DNA from: Pseudomonadota bacterium
Lineage (GTDB): Bacteria; Pseudomonadota; Alphaproteobacteria; Rhizobiales; Beijerinckiaceae
Direction of reading: 5' to 3'
NCBI GenBank assembly: GCA_023450615.1
Contig: JAEXGT010000106.1
Span: 29,756-93,755, forward strand
Length of the DNA: 64,000 bases
The translations under genes were made by a program, and so were the position numbers. Shown one piece after another: positions 54,178-61,883 of the stretch. Numbering within the stretch: the first letter of the stretch is position 1; every line of letters begins with the position of its first letter. The notes beneath the pieces are model-generated. The model had not been told where the DNA came from. It ran no database searches and was given only the letters and a program-made list of their open reading frames with translations.

Positions 54178-57100
54178 GTGATTGACGTAGCAAAATGGCT
54201 CGTCGAGCAGGGGCTCGAGCAATATGCCGAGGTGTTCGCCGCGAACGCTCTCGAAGGCGAAGTGCTGTTCAGTCTCACGGAAGCCGACCTCAAGAGCCTG
54301 GGAATATCTGCCCTTGGGCACCGGAAAAAACTGCTCCGGTCGATTGCCGCTCTCCAAGCACAGCAGGAGCGGGCAACGCCGCAAACTTCCGGCGAAGCCC
54401 AGAACATGCCGGCGGGCTTTGCCGAGAGGCGCCAGCTGACTGTTCTCTTCTGCGATATGGTCGGTTCGACCGAATTGTCGGCGCGGCTGGATCCTGAGGA
54501 TCTGCGCGAGATCATCAGTGCCTATCATGATGCCTGCATCAAAGTGGCCGCTCGGGTCGAGGCATATGTCGCCAGATTCCTCGGGGACGGGGTGCTGATC
54601 TATTTTGGTTGGCCGCAGGCTCATGAGGACGATGCCGAGCGGGCGGTTTCCACGGGGCTTGCCCTAATCGAAGCGATCACACAGTTGCGGCCCCCTGGCG
54701 GCACGCAACTACAGGCTCGCATCGGTATTGCGACAGGCCCGGTCGTTATAGGTGATCTGTCCGGACGGGAGGCGGCCGACACCGTGATCGGCGAGACACC
54801 AAATCTGGCTGCAAGGCTCCAAACCATTGCGGAGCCCGGCTCCGTTCTCATCAGCCCCACGACACGCCGGCTTGTAAGGGGGTTGTTCGAACTGGAGGAT
54901 TTGGGGCCCAGGAACCTCAAGGGCTTTGCGAATGCGCTGACGGTGTGGCGTGTCAAAAGTGAAGTCAGGGCTACCGACCGGTTCGAAGCCAGACACCCGG
55001 TCGGCTACACACGCCTCGCTGGACGCGAGGAGGAAATCTCGTTGCTCCTGCGCCGATGGCAGCAGGCCAAAGACGGCGAGGGCCAAGTCATCATTCTCTC
55101 CGGCCCGCCGGGAATAGGCAAGTCGCGCCTAGTGCTCGAACTGCGTGAACGATTGAGCGGAGAGACCTATGTTGCGCCTCGCCTGCAGGGCACGCCTTAT
55201 CATACATCCACGCCTCTCTATCCGGTGATCCAGCACTTTGAGCATGCGGCCGATGTGGAGCGCCATGATCCCCCCTTGGTGAAGCTGGACAAGCTCGAGG
55301 CGCTGTTAGCCCTGAATACGGCGAAGCTTGATTTGGCCGTCCCTTTGATGGCTGCTGTAATCGGCGTCCCTGCAGATTCTCGCTATCCTCTCTCTGGGTT
55401 GACGCCGCAACAGCAGAAGCAACTCACTCTGGAAATGATTGTCGAACAACTCGAAGGGCTCGCCGCGAGCCAGCCTGTGCTTTTCATCTGCGAAGATGCG
55501 CATTGGTTCGACCCGACGACGCTTGAGTTGCTGGGGCAAGTGGTTGAGCGTATCGAGCACCTGAAGGTGATGCTGATTGTAACCGCGCGGCCGGAATTTG
55601 TCCCGCCCTGGAATGCTCACGCCCGCACGACTGCCTTGTCCTTGAACGGTCTTGCAAGGGGGCAAGGCGCCGATATCGTCGAGCAGGTTGCAAACGGCAA
55701 GATGCTGCCCGCGGGCTTGCTTGAGGAGATTTTGGAGCGAGCAGACGGCGTTCCGCTCTTTATCGAAGAGCTAGCCCGAGAAGTCATTGAATCGGAGCTC
55801 CTGATCGACGAAGGGGCCCGTTACACCCTGGCTGTTCCCCAATTGCCGCCTGTCATCCCGGCAACATTGCATGATTCCCTTCTTGCCCGACTGGACCGCC
55901 TTGGGAAGGCCAAGGAAGTCGCTCAGATCGGGGCAGCGATCGGTCGCGACTTTTCCTATTCGATGCTGGCAGCGGTGGCCGAGCGCCCTGAGGGTGAGCT
56001 GTTCGACATGGTTGAGCAGCTTGTGTCGTCTGGTCTGGTGCAGCACAGCGGGCCGCCAGGGGCGGCGATCTACAGTTTCAAGCATGCTCTTGTGCGGGAC
56101 GCCGCTTACGAGAGTCTTCTGAAGAGCCGGCGACGTCAGATTCATTCCAAGATTGCCGCTGTTCTTGAGAAGGAAAGGCCCGAAACGAAGGATGTCCAGC
56201 CCGAACTCTTGGCACATCATCATGCCGGGGCCGGACAGGCGCAGGAGGCCGCCGATTATTGGCGTAAAGCGGCCGAGCGAACCATTCAGCGTTTCGCCAA
56301 CACTGAGGCCATTACCCATTGCGACAAGGCGATCATGCAGCTTCGCATATTGCCGCCAACACCTGAGCGGACGCGGGCGGAGCTGGAGGTGCAACTGATC
56401 CAGGGCGTCGCGGTGCGCGCGGCCAAGGGCTACAGCGTGCCTGAATCCGAGGAGATATTTCTTCGGGCGTGCGAGCTCTGTGAGATGTTGGGAGACCGTA
56501 TCAATCTGGTCCATGCTCTCCGCGGCTTATTCGGGTCTTACTATGTCGCTGCGCGATGGTCCGATGCTGAGCGGGTCGCTCAACGCATATGTGCTGCCAC
56601 GGAAGGCATCGATGACCGCATATTGCTATGCATTCGATGGACGATGGATGGCGCAGCGCGGCTCTTCGGAGGGTATCCGGCAGAGGCATGCATATCCCTG
56701 CAGAAAGCAATCGACTTCTACGACGATGAAGACCGTGAGGCCCATATCCGTTTGACGGGGCATGAGATGGCCTCGCTTATCCGCTTTCATCTCGCCATCG
56801 CAGAATGGTTGAGCGGACAGCCGGAAAGGGCCGCGCGGACTTCCGAGGATGCCGTCGAGATTGCGCGCGCCGCGATGCAGCCGTTTTCGCTTGCTCAGAC
56901 GCTTGGAAATACCGCCTTGTTCCGGCTTCTGGCGAGGGATCTCGATGTTGCTGAAGCGCTTGCAAAAGAAACCATTGATGTCAGCATCCAGCACGGAATT
57001 CCTGATTATATTCAGTTCGGGAATATGCTGGCAGGAACTTTGGCGGTGCTCAAAGGCGCTTCTCCGAAAGGGTATAGTCTTGTCCGTGAGAGCATGGCCA

Positions 57101-57531
57101 AGCTGCATCAGGCAGGATGGAAATGCTTCATTCCAATCCTGTTGGTTCACATCGCGGCGGTTCCGAAGACGGATGAGGACGCAGAGACGGCCCTTGAGAC
57201 GGTTGATGGTGCGCTATCCATGATGGGAGAGAGTGGCGAAGCGATATGGGAATCCGAGGCCTTGCGGGTGCAGGCTCTTGGAAAATTGGAGAATGGTGAA
57301 GATGCCGCTGAAGCAGAAGGCATTTTGCGGAATGCTATAGATATCGCTAGACGACAGGGCGCGCGATCCTTTGAGCTGCGCTCGGCCGTCTCACTCGCTG
57401 GATTGTTGATGCGGCAGGGAAGGAAACAAGAAAGCAGGGAACTTCTCGGTCCCATCTATGCAGGATTCGCCGAGGGTTACAGCACAGCGGATCTTGCGGA
57501 AGCGCGAGAGATATTGAACGAAGCTCATTAG
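54178..57531 (+). CDS. SAM-domain class III nucleotidyl cyclase with AAA/STAND ATPase and TPR-like repeats
   Basis: A 1117-residue signalling protein with a GTG start. Residues 1-60 are a sterile alpha motif (VAKWLVEQGLEQYAEVFAAN, LKSLGISALGHRKKLL). Residues 84-265 are a class III cyclase domain with metal Asp93 in LFCDMVGSTELSARL and Asp137 in RFLGDGVLIYFGWPQAHEDD. An ATPase domain follows with Walker A GPPGIGKS (~309-316) and Walker B LFICEDAHWFD. The C-terminal ~450 residues are helical TPR-like. It is a large family in Rhizobiales. The inducing signal is unknown, and whether it makes cAMP is inferred. It lies just upstream of the borosin-like genes on the same strand. Confidence 0.92.
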   Translation: MIDVAKWLVEQGLEQYAEVFAANALEGEVLFSLTEADLKSLGISALGHRKKLLRSIAALQAQQERATPQTSGEAQNMPAGFAERRQLTVLFCDMVGSTELSARLDPEDLREIISAYHDACIKVAARVEAYVARFLGDGVLIYFGWPQAHEDDAERAVSTGLALIEAITQLRPPGGTQLQARIGIATGPVVIGDLSGREAADTVIGETPNLAARLQTIAEPGSVLISPTTRRLVRGLFELEDLGPRNLKGFANALTVWRVKSEVRATDRFEARHPVGYTRLAGREEEISLLLRRWQQAKDGEGQVIILSGPPGIGKSRLVLELRERLSGETYVAPRLQGTPYHTSTPLYPVIQHFEHAADVERHDPPLVKLDKLEALLALNTAKLDLAVPLMAAVIGVPADSRYPLSGLTPQQQKQLTLEMIVEQLEGLAASQPVLFICEDAHWFDPTTLELLGQVVERIEHLKVMLIVTARPEFVPPWNAHARTTALSLNGLARGQGADIVEQVANGKMLPAGLLEEILERADGVPLFIEELAREVIESELLIDEGARYTLAVPQLPPVIPATLHDSLLARLDRLGKAKEVAQIGAAIGRDFSYSMLAAVAERPEGELFDMVEQLVSSGLVQHSGPPGAAIYSFKHALVRDAAYESLLKSRRRQIHSKIAAVLEKERPETKDVQPELLAHHHAGAGQAQEAADYWRKAAERTIQRFANTEAITHCDKAIMQLRILPPTPERTRAELEVQLIQGVAVRAAKGYSVPESEEIFLRACELCEMLGDRINLVHALRGLFGSYYVAARWSDAERVAQRICAATEGIDDRILLCIRWTMDGAARLFGGYPAEACISLQKAIDFYDDEDREAHIRLTGHEMASLIRFHLAIAEWLSGQPERAARTSEDAVEIARAAMQPFSLAQTLGNTALFRLLARDLDVAEALAKETIDVSIQHGIPDYIQFGNMLAGTLAVLKGASPKGYSLVRESMAKLHQAGWKCFIPILLVHIAAVPKTDEDAETALETVDGALSMMGESGEAIWESEALRVQALGKLENGEDAAEAEGILRNAIDIARRQGARSFELRSAVSLAGLLMRQGRKQESRELLGPIYAGFAEGYSTADLAEAREILNEAH

Positions 57532-57663
57532 CTTCTATGTTGGCGATATCATTTCGGCACATGCCTCGAAATATCCATTGCTGCCGATCATTCTGAAGAC
57601 ATCCGAACTAGCCTCTGCATCGCCATCACGGTAAAGTCACGCTGGCGTTCGACGGAGAGTGCC

Positions 57664-58338
57664 ATGGCAACGGAGCTTCGCGATTTTCTCGCCGACTTGG
57701 CGACGGACCCAAAAAGTTTAGCGGCATTCATTGTCGATGCGAATGCCGTCATGGAGCAGGTGGAACTCTCGGACGAGGACCGCAAGCTCCTGCTGAGCGG
57801 AAATCTTTCAGCAATCCAAGCGCGGTTGGCGGGCGCTGACGATGCTGCGGCACCGCAGATCGTTGTCGTGGCCGGGCTCGATCAGCTCCGGAAAATGTAT
57901 GTCGATCACATGCGCACGATGCCTCCGCCCGGTGCCGAGGTATCGCAGCTCGGGTCTCGCCAGCAAACACCTGCAGGAGCCGTCTCGCCGCAAGTTGCCC
58001 CATGGCAGCAGATGCCGGCGGGAGCCGTCGCGCCGCAGGTGGCGCCATGGCAGCAACCCCCTGCGGGAGCTGTCGCACCGCAAGTTGTCCCCTGGCAGCA
58101 GATGCCAGCAGGCGCGGTTGCGCCGCAAAGCGCATTCTGGCTGCAGGCTCCGGCAGGCGCCGTCGCTCCGCAGGTTGCCCCGTGGCTGCAGCCTGCGCCG
58201 GGCGCCATGGCGCCTCAGGTCGCGATGTGGCATCAGGCGGCGCCCGGAGCTGTTGCTCCACAGATGGCGTTCTGGCCGCAGGCGGGGATGCCGCAATTCG
58301 GAGTCCCTGTGATCATGATCCCGCTCTGGTGGCGATAA
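57664..58338 (+). CDS. probable split-borosin precursor with 15-residue repeats
   Basis: A 224-residue protein. Residues 1-57 are a compact helical domain (LRDFLADLATDPKSLAAFI, LSDEDRKLLLSGNLSAIQAR) resembling the leader of split borosin precursors such as SonA. A hydrophobic strand IVVVAG follows (66-71). From residue 88 to 207 a 15-residue unit, consensus PAGAVAPQVAPWQQM, occurs eight times (the first degenerate). It ends GMPQFGVPVIMIPLWWR. GGAGAG precedes the ATG. It is 58 bp upstream of the methyltransferase gene. If it is a RiPP precursor, backbone N-methylation would fall on the strand, the repeats or the hydrophobic tail. The role is inferred from the pairing and domain similarity. Confidence 0.8.
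   Translation: MATELRDFLADLATDPKSLAAFIVDANAVMEQVELSDEDRKLLLSGNLSAIQARLAGADDAAAPQIVVVAGLDQLRKMYVDHMRTMPPPGAEVSQLGSRQQTPAGAVSPQVAPWQQMPAGAVAPQVAPWQQPPAGAVAPQVVPWQQMPAGAVAPQSAFWLQAPAGAVAPQVAPWLQPAPGAMAPQVAMWHQAAPGAVAPQMAFWPQAGMPQFGVPVIMIPLWWR
57925..58284 (+). repeat. eight in-frame 45-bp tandem repeats
   Basis: Each 45-bp unit encodes one 15-residue repeat. Units begin at 57925, 57970, 58015, 58060, 58105, 58150, 58195 and 58240. The first is strongly diverged. The other units keep P-x-G-A-x-x-P-Q and a central Trp but use different synonymous codons, so the repeats are held by protein-level selection and are not a recent duplication. Confidence 0.9.
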
Positions 58339-58396
58339 ACCAAGCGATGTAGGCCGAGTATCGATGCGCAGTGTCTGAAGTAACGAAGGAGGTAAT

Positions 58397-59179
58397 GTGT
58401 ACGACGAGCAACTCCTTGTGGTCGGAACAGGCATCCAAACAACCGGTCAGCTGACAGTTGAGACAATCGCCTGCATGCAATGTGCCGATCGACTGTTTTA
58501 TATCGTCGCCGATCCGGTCGCCGAGGAGGTCATCCGCCGCTTCTGTCCTGAGGGAGCCGAAACGCTCTACGACCTCTACGGAGAGGGCAAGCCGCGGATG
58601 CAGACTTACCAGGAAATGGTCGACCGCATCCTCACGAGCGTACGGGGCGGACAGCGCACCGTCGCAGCTTTTTATGGGCATCCCGGCGTTTATGCCTATG
58701 CTTCGCATGAATCGATACGGCGAGCTCGGGCAGAGGGCTACCGCGCGCGTATGCTGCCCGGCATTTCGGCCGAGGATTGCCTCTTTGCGGATCTCGGTGT
58801 CGATCCCTCGGCGAATGGCTGTCAGTCTTTTGAGGCGACCGATTTCCTTCTCAACGCACGTTCGGTCGACAACTCCGCGCAGCTCATCCTCTGGCAAGCA
58901 GGACTGGTCGGCGATCTGACTTTTCGCCGGTATGCCTATGATATCTCAGCGATGCCGCTCCTGCTGGAGAAGTTGCTGTGTTTCTACCCGCGCGCACATC
59001 CGGTCTATCTTTATGAAGCCCCTACGGTTCCCGGATGCGCACCGGTGATCCGTCCGATCATCCTGGAGCAGATCATCGCAGCAAGCATTACGGCGACGAC
59101 GACGCTGTATCTGCCGCCGGCGCGGGCGACAATGCCGGACCCAACATATCTTGGCCGAGTACGATTGCCGCAAGCCTGA
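58397..59179 (+). CDS. borosin-type peptide backbone alpha-N-methyltransferase (tetrapyrrole-methylase fold)
   Basis: A 260-residue SAM-dependent methyltransferase with a GTG start just after AAGGAGG. It opens LLVVGTGIQTTGQLTVETIA (SAM-binding strand) and has YIVADPVAEEVI and AAFYGHPGVYAYASHES, as in tetrapyrrole methylases. ARMLPGISAEDCLFADLGVD is the most conserved block of borosin enzymes. Tyr58, Tyr61, Arg67 and Tyr71 (in LYDLYGEGKPRMQTY) match in spacing the catalytic Tyr63, Tyr66, Arg72 and Tyr76 of OphMA. Unlike fungal OphMA it carries no C-terminal core peptide, so it should act in trans on the product of the gene 58 bp upstream. No cobalamin or siroheme genes are near. Confidence 0.88.
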   Translation: MYDEQLLVVGTGIQTTGQLTVETIACMQCADRLFYIVADPVAEEVIRRFCPEGAETLYDLYGEGKPRMQTYQEMVDRILTSVRGGQRTVAAFYGHPGVYAYASHESIRRARAEGYRARMLPGISAEDCLFADLGVDPSANGCQSFEATDFLLNARSVDNSAQLILWQAGLVGDLTFRRYAYDISAMPLLLEKLLCFYPRAHPVYLYEAPTVPGCAPVIRPIILEQIIAASITATTTLYLPPARATMPDPTYLGRVRLPQA

Positions 59180-59245
59180 TCGAGCGAATGTGTAGTTTCA
59201 GGCTACGCGGAATCGCCGCTCTGCCCAATTGCCGAGACCACTCAT

Positions 59246-60649
59246 TCAACGGGTAGGTGCTGTGTGCATCACCCGTTCGAGAACTGATAGAATTCTCGAA
59301 TCGTTCGATTGCGCAACGTTGAAGCGGATGAATGGAGTCGCTGTTTGCGAGACGCTGAACACGTTACCTGGAGCCAGAACGATATTGTCATCCATGGCCA
59401 TGCGCGCGAGCACAGCGGAATCCTGATCTTTCGGCAGGCGGCACCAGAGATAAAATCCGCCGCGCGGCATGAGCCAGGGCTGGATGCCGATGTTCCTCAA
59501 ACGGACCGCCGTTTCCTGTCTTGCGCGAGAAAGACGTTGTCGTAGTTCCTCCATGTGCTTGCGGTAGCCGCCGCCTGCGAGCACATGGGCAATCAGTTCG
59601 GTCGCAACCGGGCTCGGTCCGCCGAAGCACGTGGCAACCTGGAGATCGACCAAACCTTCGATCCAGTCCTTTCGCGCGGCGATGTAGCCGCAGCGGATCG
59701 ATGCCGACAGGGTTTTCGAGAAGCTTCCGATGCGAATGACGCGATTGAGCCCGTCGAGCACGGCCAGACGGGTCGAGGGTTCGGGCTCGAAATCAGCGAA
59801 GATGTCATCCTCGACGATGGTCAGGTCGTGCGAGGAGGCCGCATTCAGAAGTCTGTAGGCTGTCTGGGGCGAGAGGGTGGCGCCGGTCGGGTTATGCAGC
59901 GCCGAGTTCGTAATATAGAGACGCGGCTTCTCCGTCGTCAGAATGGATTCGAACGCCGCCACATCGGGGCCGGAAGGCGTATATGGCACGCCGACGATCC
60001 TGACCTGATGCGCCCGCAACAGGGCCTGGAAATTGAAATAGCACGGGTCGTCCACCACGACAGTATCGCCGGGCCTCAGCAGGAAGCGGCATATGAGGTC
60101 GATCGCCTGCGTTCCAGAGCCCGTAAGCATGATCTGTTCTGGGGCGGTCTCAAGGCCTTCTTCCGCGAAACGGCCGAGCAGAAGCCGGCGCAGGCGCGGA
60201 GAACCGCGCGTGCTGCCGTAATCGACAAGCGCCGCGTCCTCAGCTCGCGCGAGAGTCCGCATGGCGCGGCGAAGGGCGGCATGGGGCATCCAATTGGCTG
60301 GCAGCCAGCCGCAGCCGGGCTTCAATGCCGTAAGATCGGCATCGAGCGATTGACGTGAAACCCAAAACGGATCGACCGCACGCTCGCGTCGGGGCTCGGC
60401 CTCCGTTAGCGCGAGCGGCGGCAAGCCCCGGCCTGCAACGTAGAAGCCGGAACCTCTCCGCGCACGGATCAGGCCTTCGGCTGCAAGACGGTCGTAAGCC
60501 TCGACGACTGTAGAGGGCGAGACACCCATGGCCGCGGCGAAGCTCCTGATCGAAGGCAGGCGGTCTCCGGAAGCAAGGGCGCGGCTGACGATTTTCGAGC
60601 GGATTGCCGCCATCACCTCGCCCGTACGGGTCGCTTCTTCGTTCTTCAT
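59246..60649 (-). CDS. MocR-family (GntR-aminotransferase) transcriptional regulator
   Basis: A 467-residue regulator. Residues ~8-70 form a GntR winged helix (SGDRLPSIRSFAAAMGVSPS, GLIRARRGSGFYVAGRG). Residues ~100-465 are a type I aminotransferase fold with YGSTRGSPRLRRLL, NPTGATLSPQTAY and the PLP lysine, Lys312, in RIGSFSKTLSASIRCGY. The frame opens at 60721; 60649 (MKNEEATRTGEVM) is preferred because it leaves room for the divergent promoter. MocR proteins usually control the divergent gene, here the EamA exporter. The effector is probably an amino acid, amine or PLP. Confidence 0.9.
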   Translation of the reverse strand: MKNEEATRTGEVMAAIRSKIVSRALASGDRLPSIRSFAAAMGVSPSTVVEAYDRLAAEGLIRARRGSGFYVAGRGLPPLALTEAEPRRERAVDPFWVSRQSLDADLTALKPGCGWLPANWMPHAALRRAMRTLARAEDAALVDYGSTRGSPRLRRLLLGRFAEEGLETAPEQIMLTGSGTQAIDLICRFLLRPGDTVVVDDPCYFNFQALLRAHQVRIVGVPYTPSGPDVAAFESILTTEKPRLYITNSALHNPTGATLSPQTAYRLLNAASSHDLTIVEDDIFADFEPEPSTRLAVLDGLNRVIRIGSFSKTLSASIRCGYIAARKDWIEGLVDLQVATCFGGPSPVATELIAHVLAGGGYRKHMEELRQRLSRARQETAVRLRNIGIQPWLMPRGGFYLWCRLPKDQDSAVLARMAMDDNIVLAPGNVFSVSQTATPFIRFNVAQSNDSRILSVLERVMHTAPTR

Positions 60650-60765
60650 GTGCGTCGCCAATTGTATGCTCACCGATACCCATACAGTTTTGCGAAAGTG
60701 TATTGTACTGTTTCTGTCCAAACCAGCCAGGAAACCGTAAAAATCCTTTTTTAAGGAGAAGCGGA
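60650..60765. promoter_or_regulatory. mocR-eamA divergent promoter region with repeated motifs
   Basis: The 116-bp gap contains repeats on the minus strand of the type AGTACAATAC and GCATACAATT, with ACTGTATGGGTAT between them. MocR regulators typically bind direct repeats plus an inverted partner in such gaps. A strong AAGGAG ribosome site for eamA is at 60753-60758. Confidence 0.4.
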
Positions 60766-61626
60766 ATGGATCGAACGACCGATGCTTGGGGAAGTGGACT
60801 TTTGGGCGTCATCATCTTCAGTGGCTCGCTGCCCGCCACCCGGGTCGCGGTCGGTGAATTCTCGCCCCTCTTCTTGACCTCTGCACGGGCTGTGATTGCC
60901 GCGCTCCTTGGGGCGGCCTTCCTTGGCATTCTCCGGCAGGTCAAGCCTCAGCGCAGCGATCTCTTCTCACTGCTTGTGGTCGCACTAGGTGTTGTGGTCG
61001 GCTTTCCTTTGCTGACAGCGCTCGCGCTTCAGCACGTCACCTCGGCTCGTTCCATCGTATTCATCGGTCTCCTGCCTCTCGCCACGGCCATCTTCGGTGT
61101 CCTACGCGGTGGTGAGAGGCCAAAGCCTGCCTTCTGGCTGTTCTCGGGCATTGGGGCTGCGGCAGTCGCCGGCTTTGCCCTGTTCAACAGCAGTGCGGGC
61201 TCGCTCGAAGGAGACGCGCTGATGGTGGCTGCGATCCTGCTGTGCGGGCTCGGCTATGCGGAGGGGGCCGTGCTGTCACGGCGGCTTGGCGGCTGGCAGG
61301 TCATTTCGTGGGCCTTGCTTTTGTCGTTGCCGATGATGGCTGTTCTCGCGCTGATGACGGCGCCGGGCTCTTGGAGCGTGATTGGTCGCCCGGCGTGGCT
61401 TGGGCTCGCCTATGTCTCGATCTTCAGCATGCTGATTGGCTTCGTCTTTTGGTATCGTGGCCTCGCACTTGGAGGAATCGCAGGCGTGGGGCAATTGCAG
61501 TTGCTTCAACCCTTCTTTGGCCTCGCGTTGGCAGGCTTCCTGCTTCAAGAGCCGATTGCATGGACCATGCTTGCGGCGACGGGTCTTGTCGTCGTTTGCG
61601 TCGCCGGAGCCAAGCGTTTCGCTTGA
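60766..61626 (+). CDS. EamA/DMT-family transporter
   Basis: A 286-residue inner-membrane protein with ten helices in two EamA repeats. Examples are LLGVIIFSGSLPATRVAVGE, LFSLLVVALGVVVGFPLLTA, IVFIGLLPLATAIFGVL, SIFSMLIGFVFWYRGLALG and LQLLQPFFGLALAGFLLQEP. Such proteins export amino acids or other small metabolites. The ATG at 60766 follows AAGGAGAAGCGG. It is divergent from mocR, which probably regulates it. Export of a product of the neighbouring RiPP genes is possible but not supported by sequence. Confidence 0.9.
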   Translation: MDRTTDAWGSGLLGVIIFSGSLPATRVAVGEFSPLFLTSARAVIAALLGAAFLGILRQVKPQRSDLFSLLVVALGVVVGFPLLTALALQHVTSARSIVFIGLLPLATAIFGVLRGGERPKPAFWLFSGIGAAAVAGFALFNSSAGSLEGDALMVAAILLCGLGYAEGAVLSRRLGGWQVISWALLLSLPMMAVLALMTAPGSWSVIGRPAWLGLAYVSIFSMLIGFVFWYRGLALGGIAGVGQLQLLQPFFGLALAGFLLQEPIAWTMLAATGLVVVCVAGAKRFA

Positions 61627-61883
61627 TGTCTACGAGATCTTGCGTGGGCGATCACGAAGAGGTGATCGACGTTCATGCAGCCGTCCATGACGTTGTTTTG
61701 CTCTGCTCTGCATACTCGTTGATGCCTTCATTTCTAATGTACAGGGCATCATTGAAATGATGGAGCGAACGCCGCTTCGACATCACTCACCCATTGGGCT
61801 AAAGAGGAACGGTCAGGCTTTCCAATCATTGTCATGAATGGGATCAATCGCCGCCTGTGCGGCGATTGGGGAGGCTTGCCGTC
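61627..61883. other. 257-bp gap with hairpin upstream of the oxidoreductase
   Basis: No gene is seen. At 61845-61868 there is a 10-bp stem with a 4-nt loop (arms CAATCGCCGC and GCGGCGATTG), ending three bases before the GGAGG of the next gene. It could be the eamA terminator or a 5'-UTR structure. Confidence 0.5.

Noticed and set aside
57925..58284. Regular 45-bp repeats considered as a CRISPR array or VNTR
   Set aside because: Repeats are contiguous without spacers, remain in one reading frame, and vary at synonymous sites; they encode a protein repeat.
58397..59179. Reading the methyltransferase as a cobalamin/siroheme (CobA/CbiF) enzyme
   Set aside because: The OphMA-type Tyr/Tyr/Arg/Tyr spacing and the ARMLPGISAEDCLFADLG block fit borosin enzymes better, and no tetrapyrrole genes are near.
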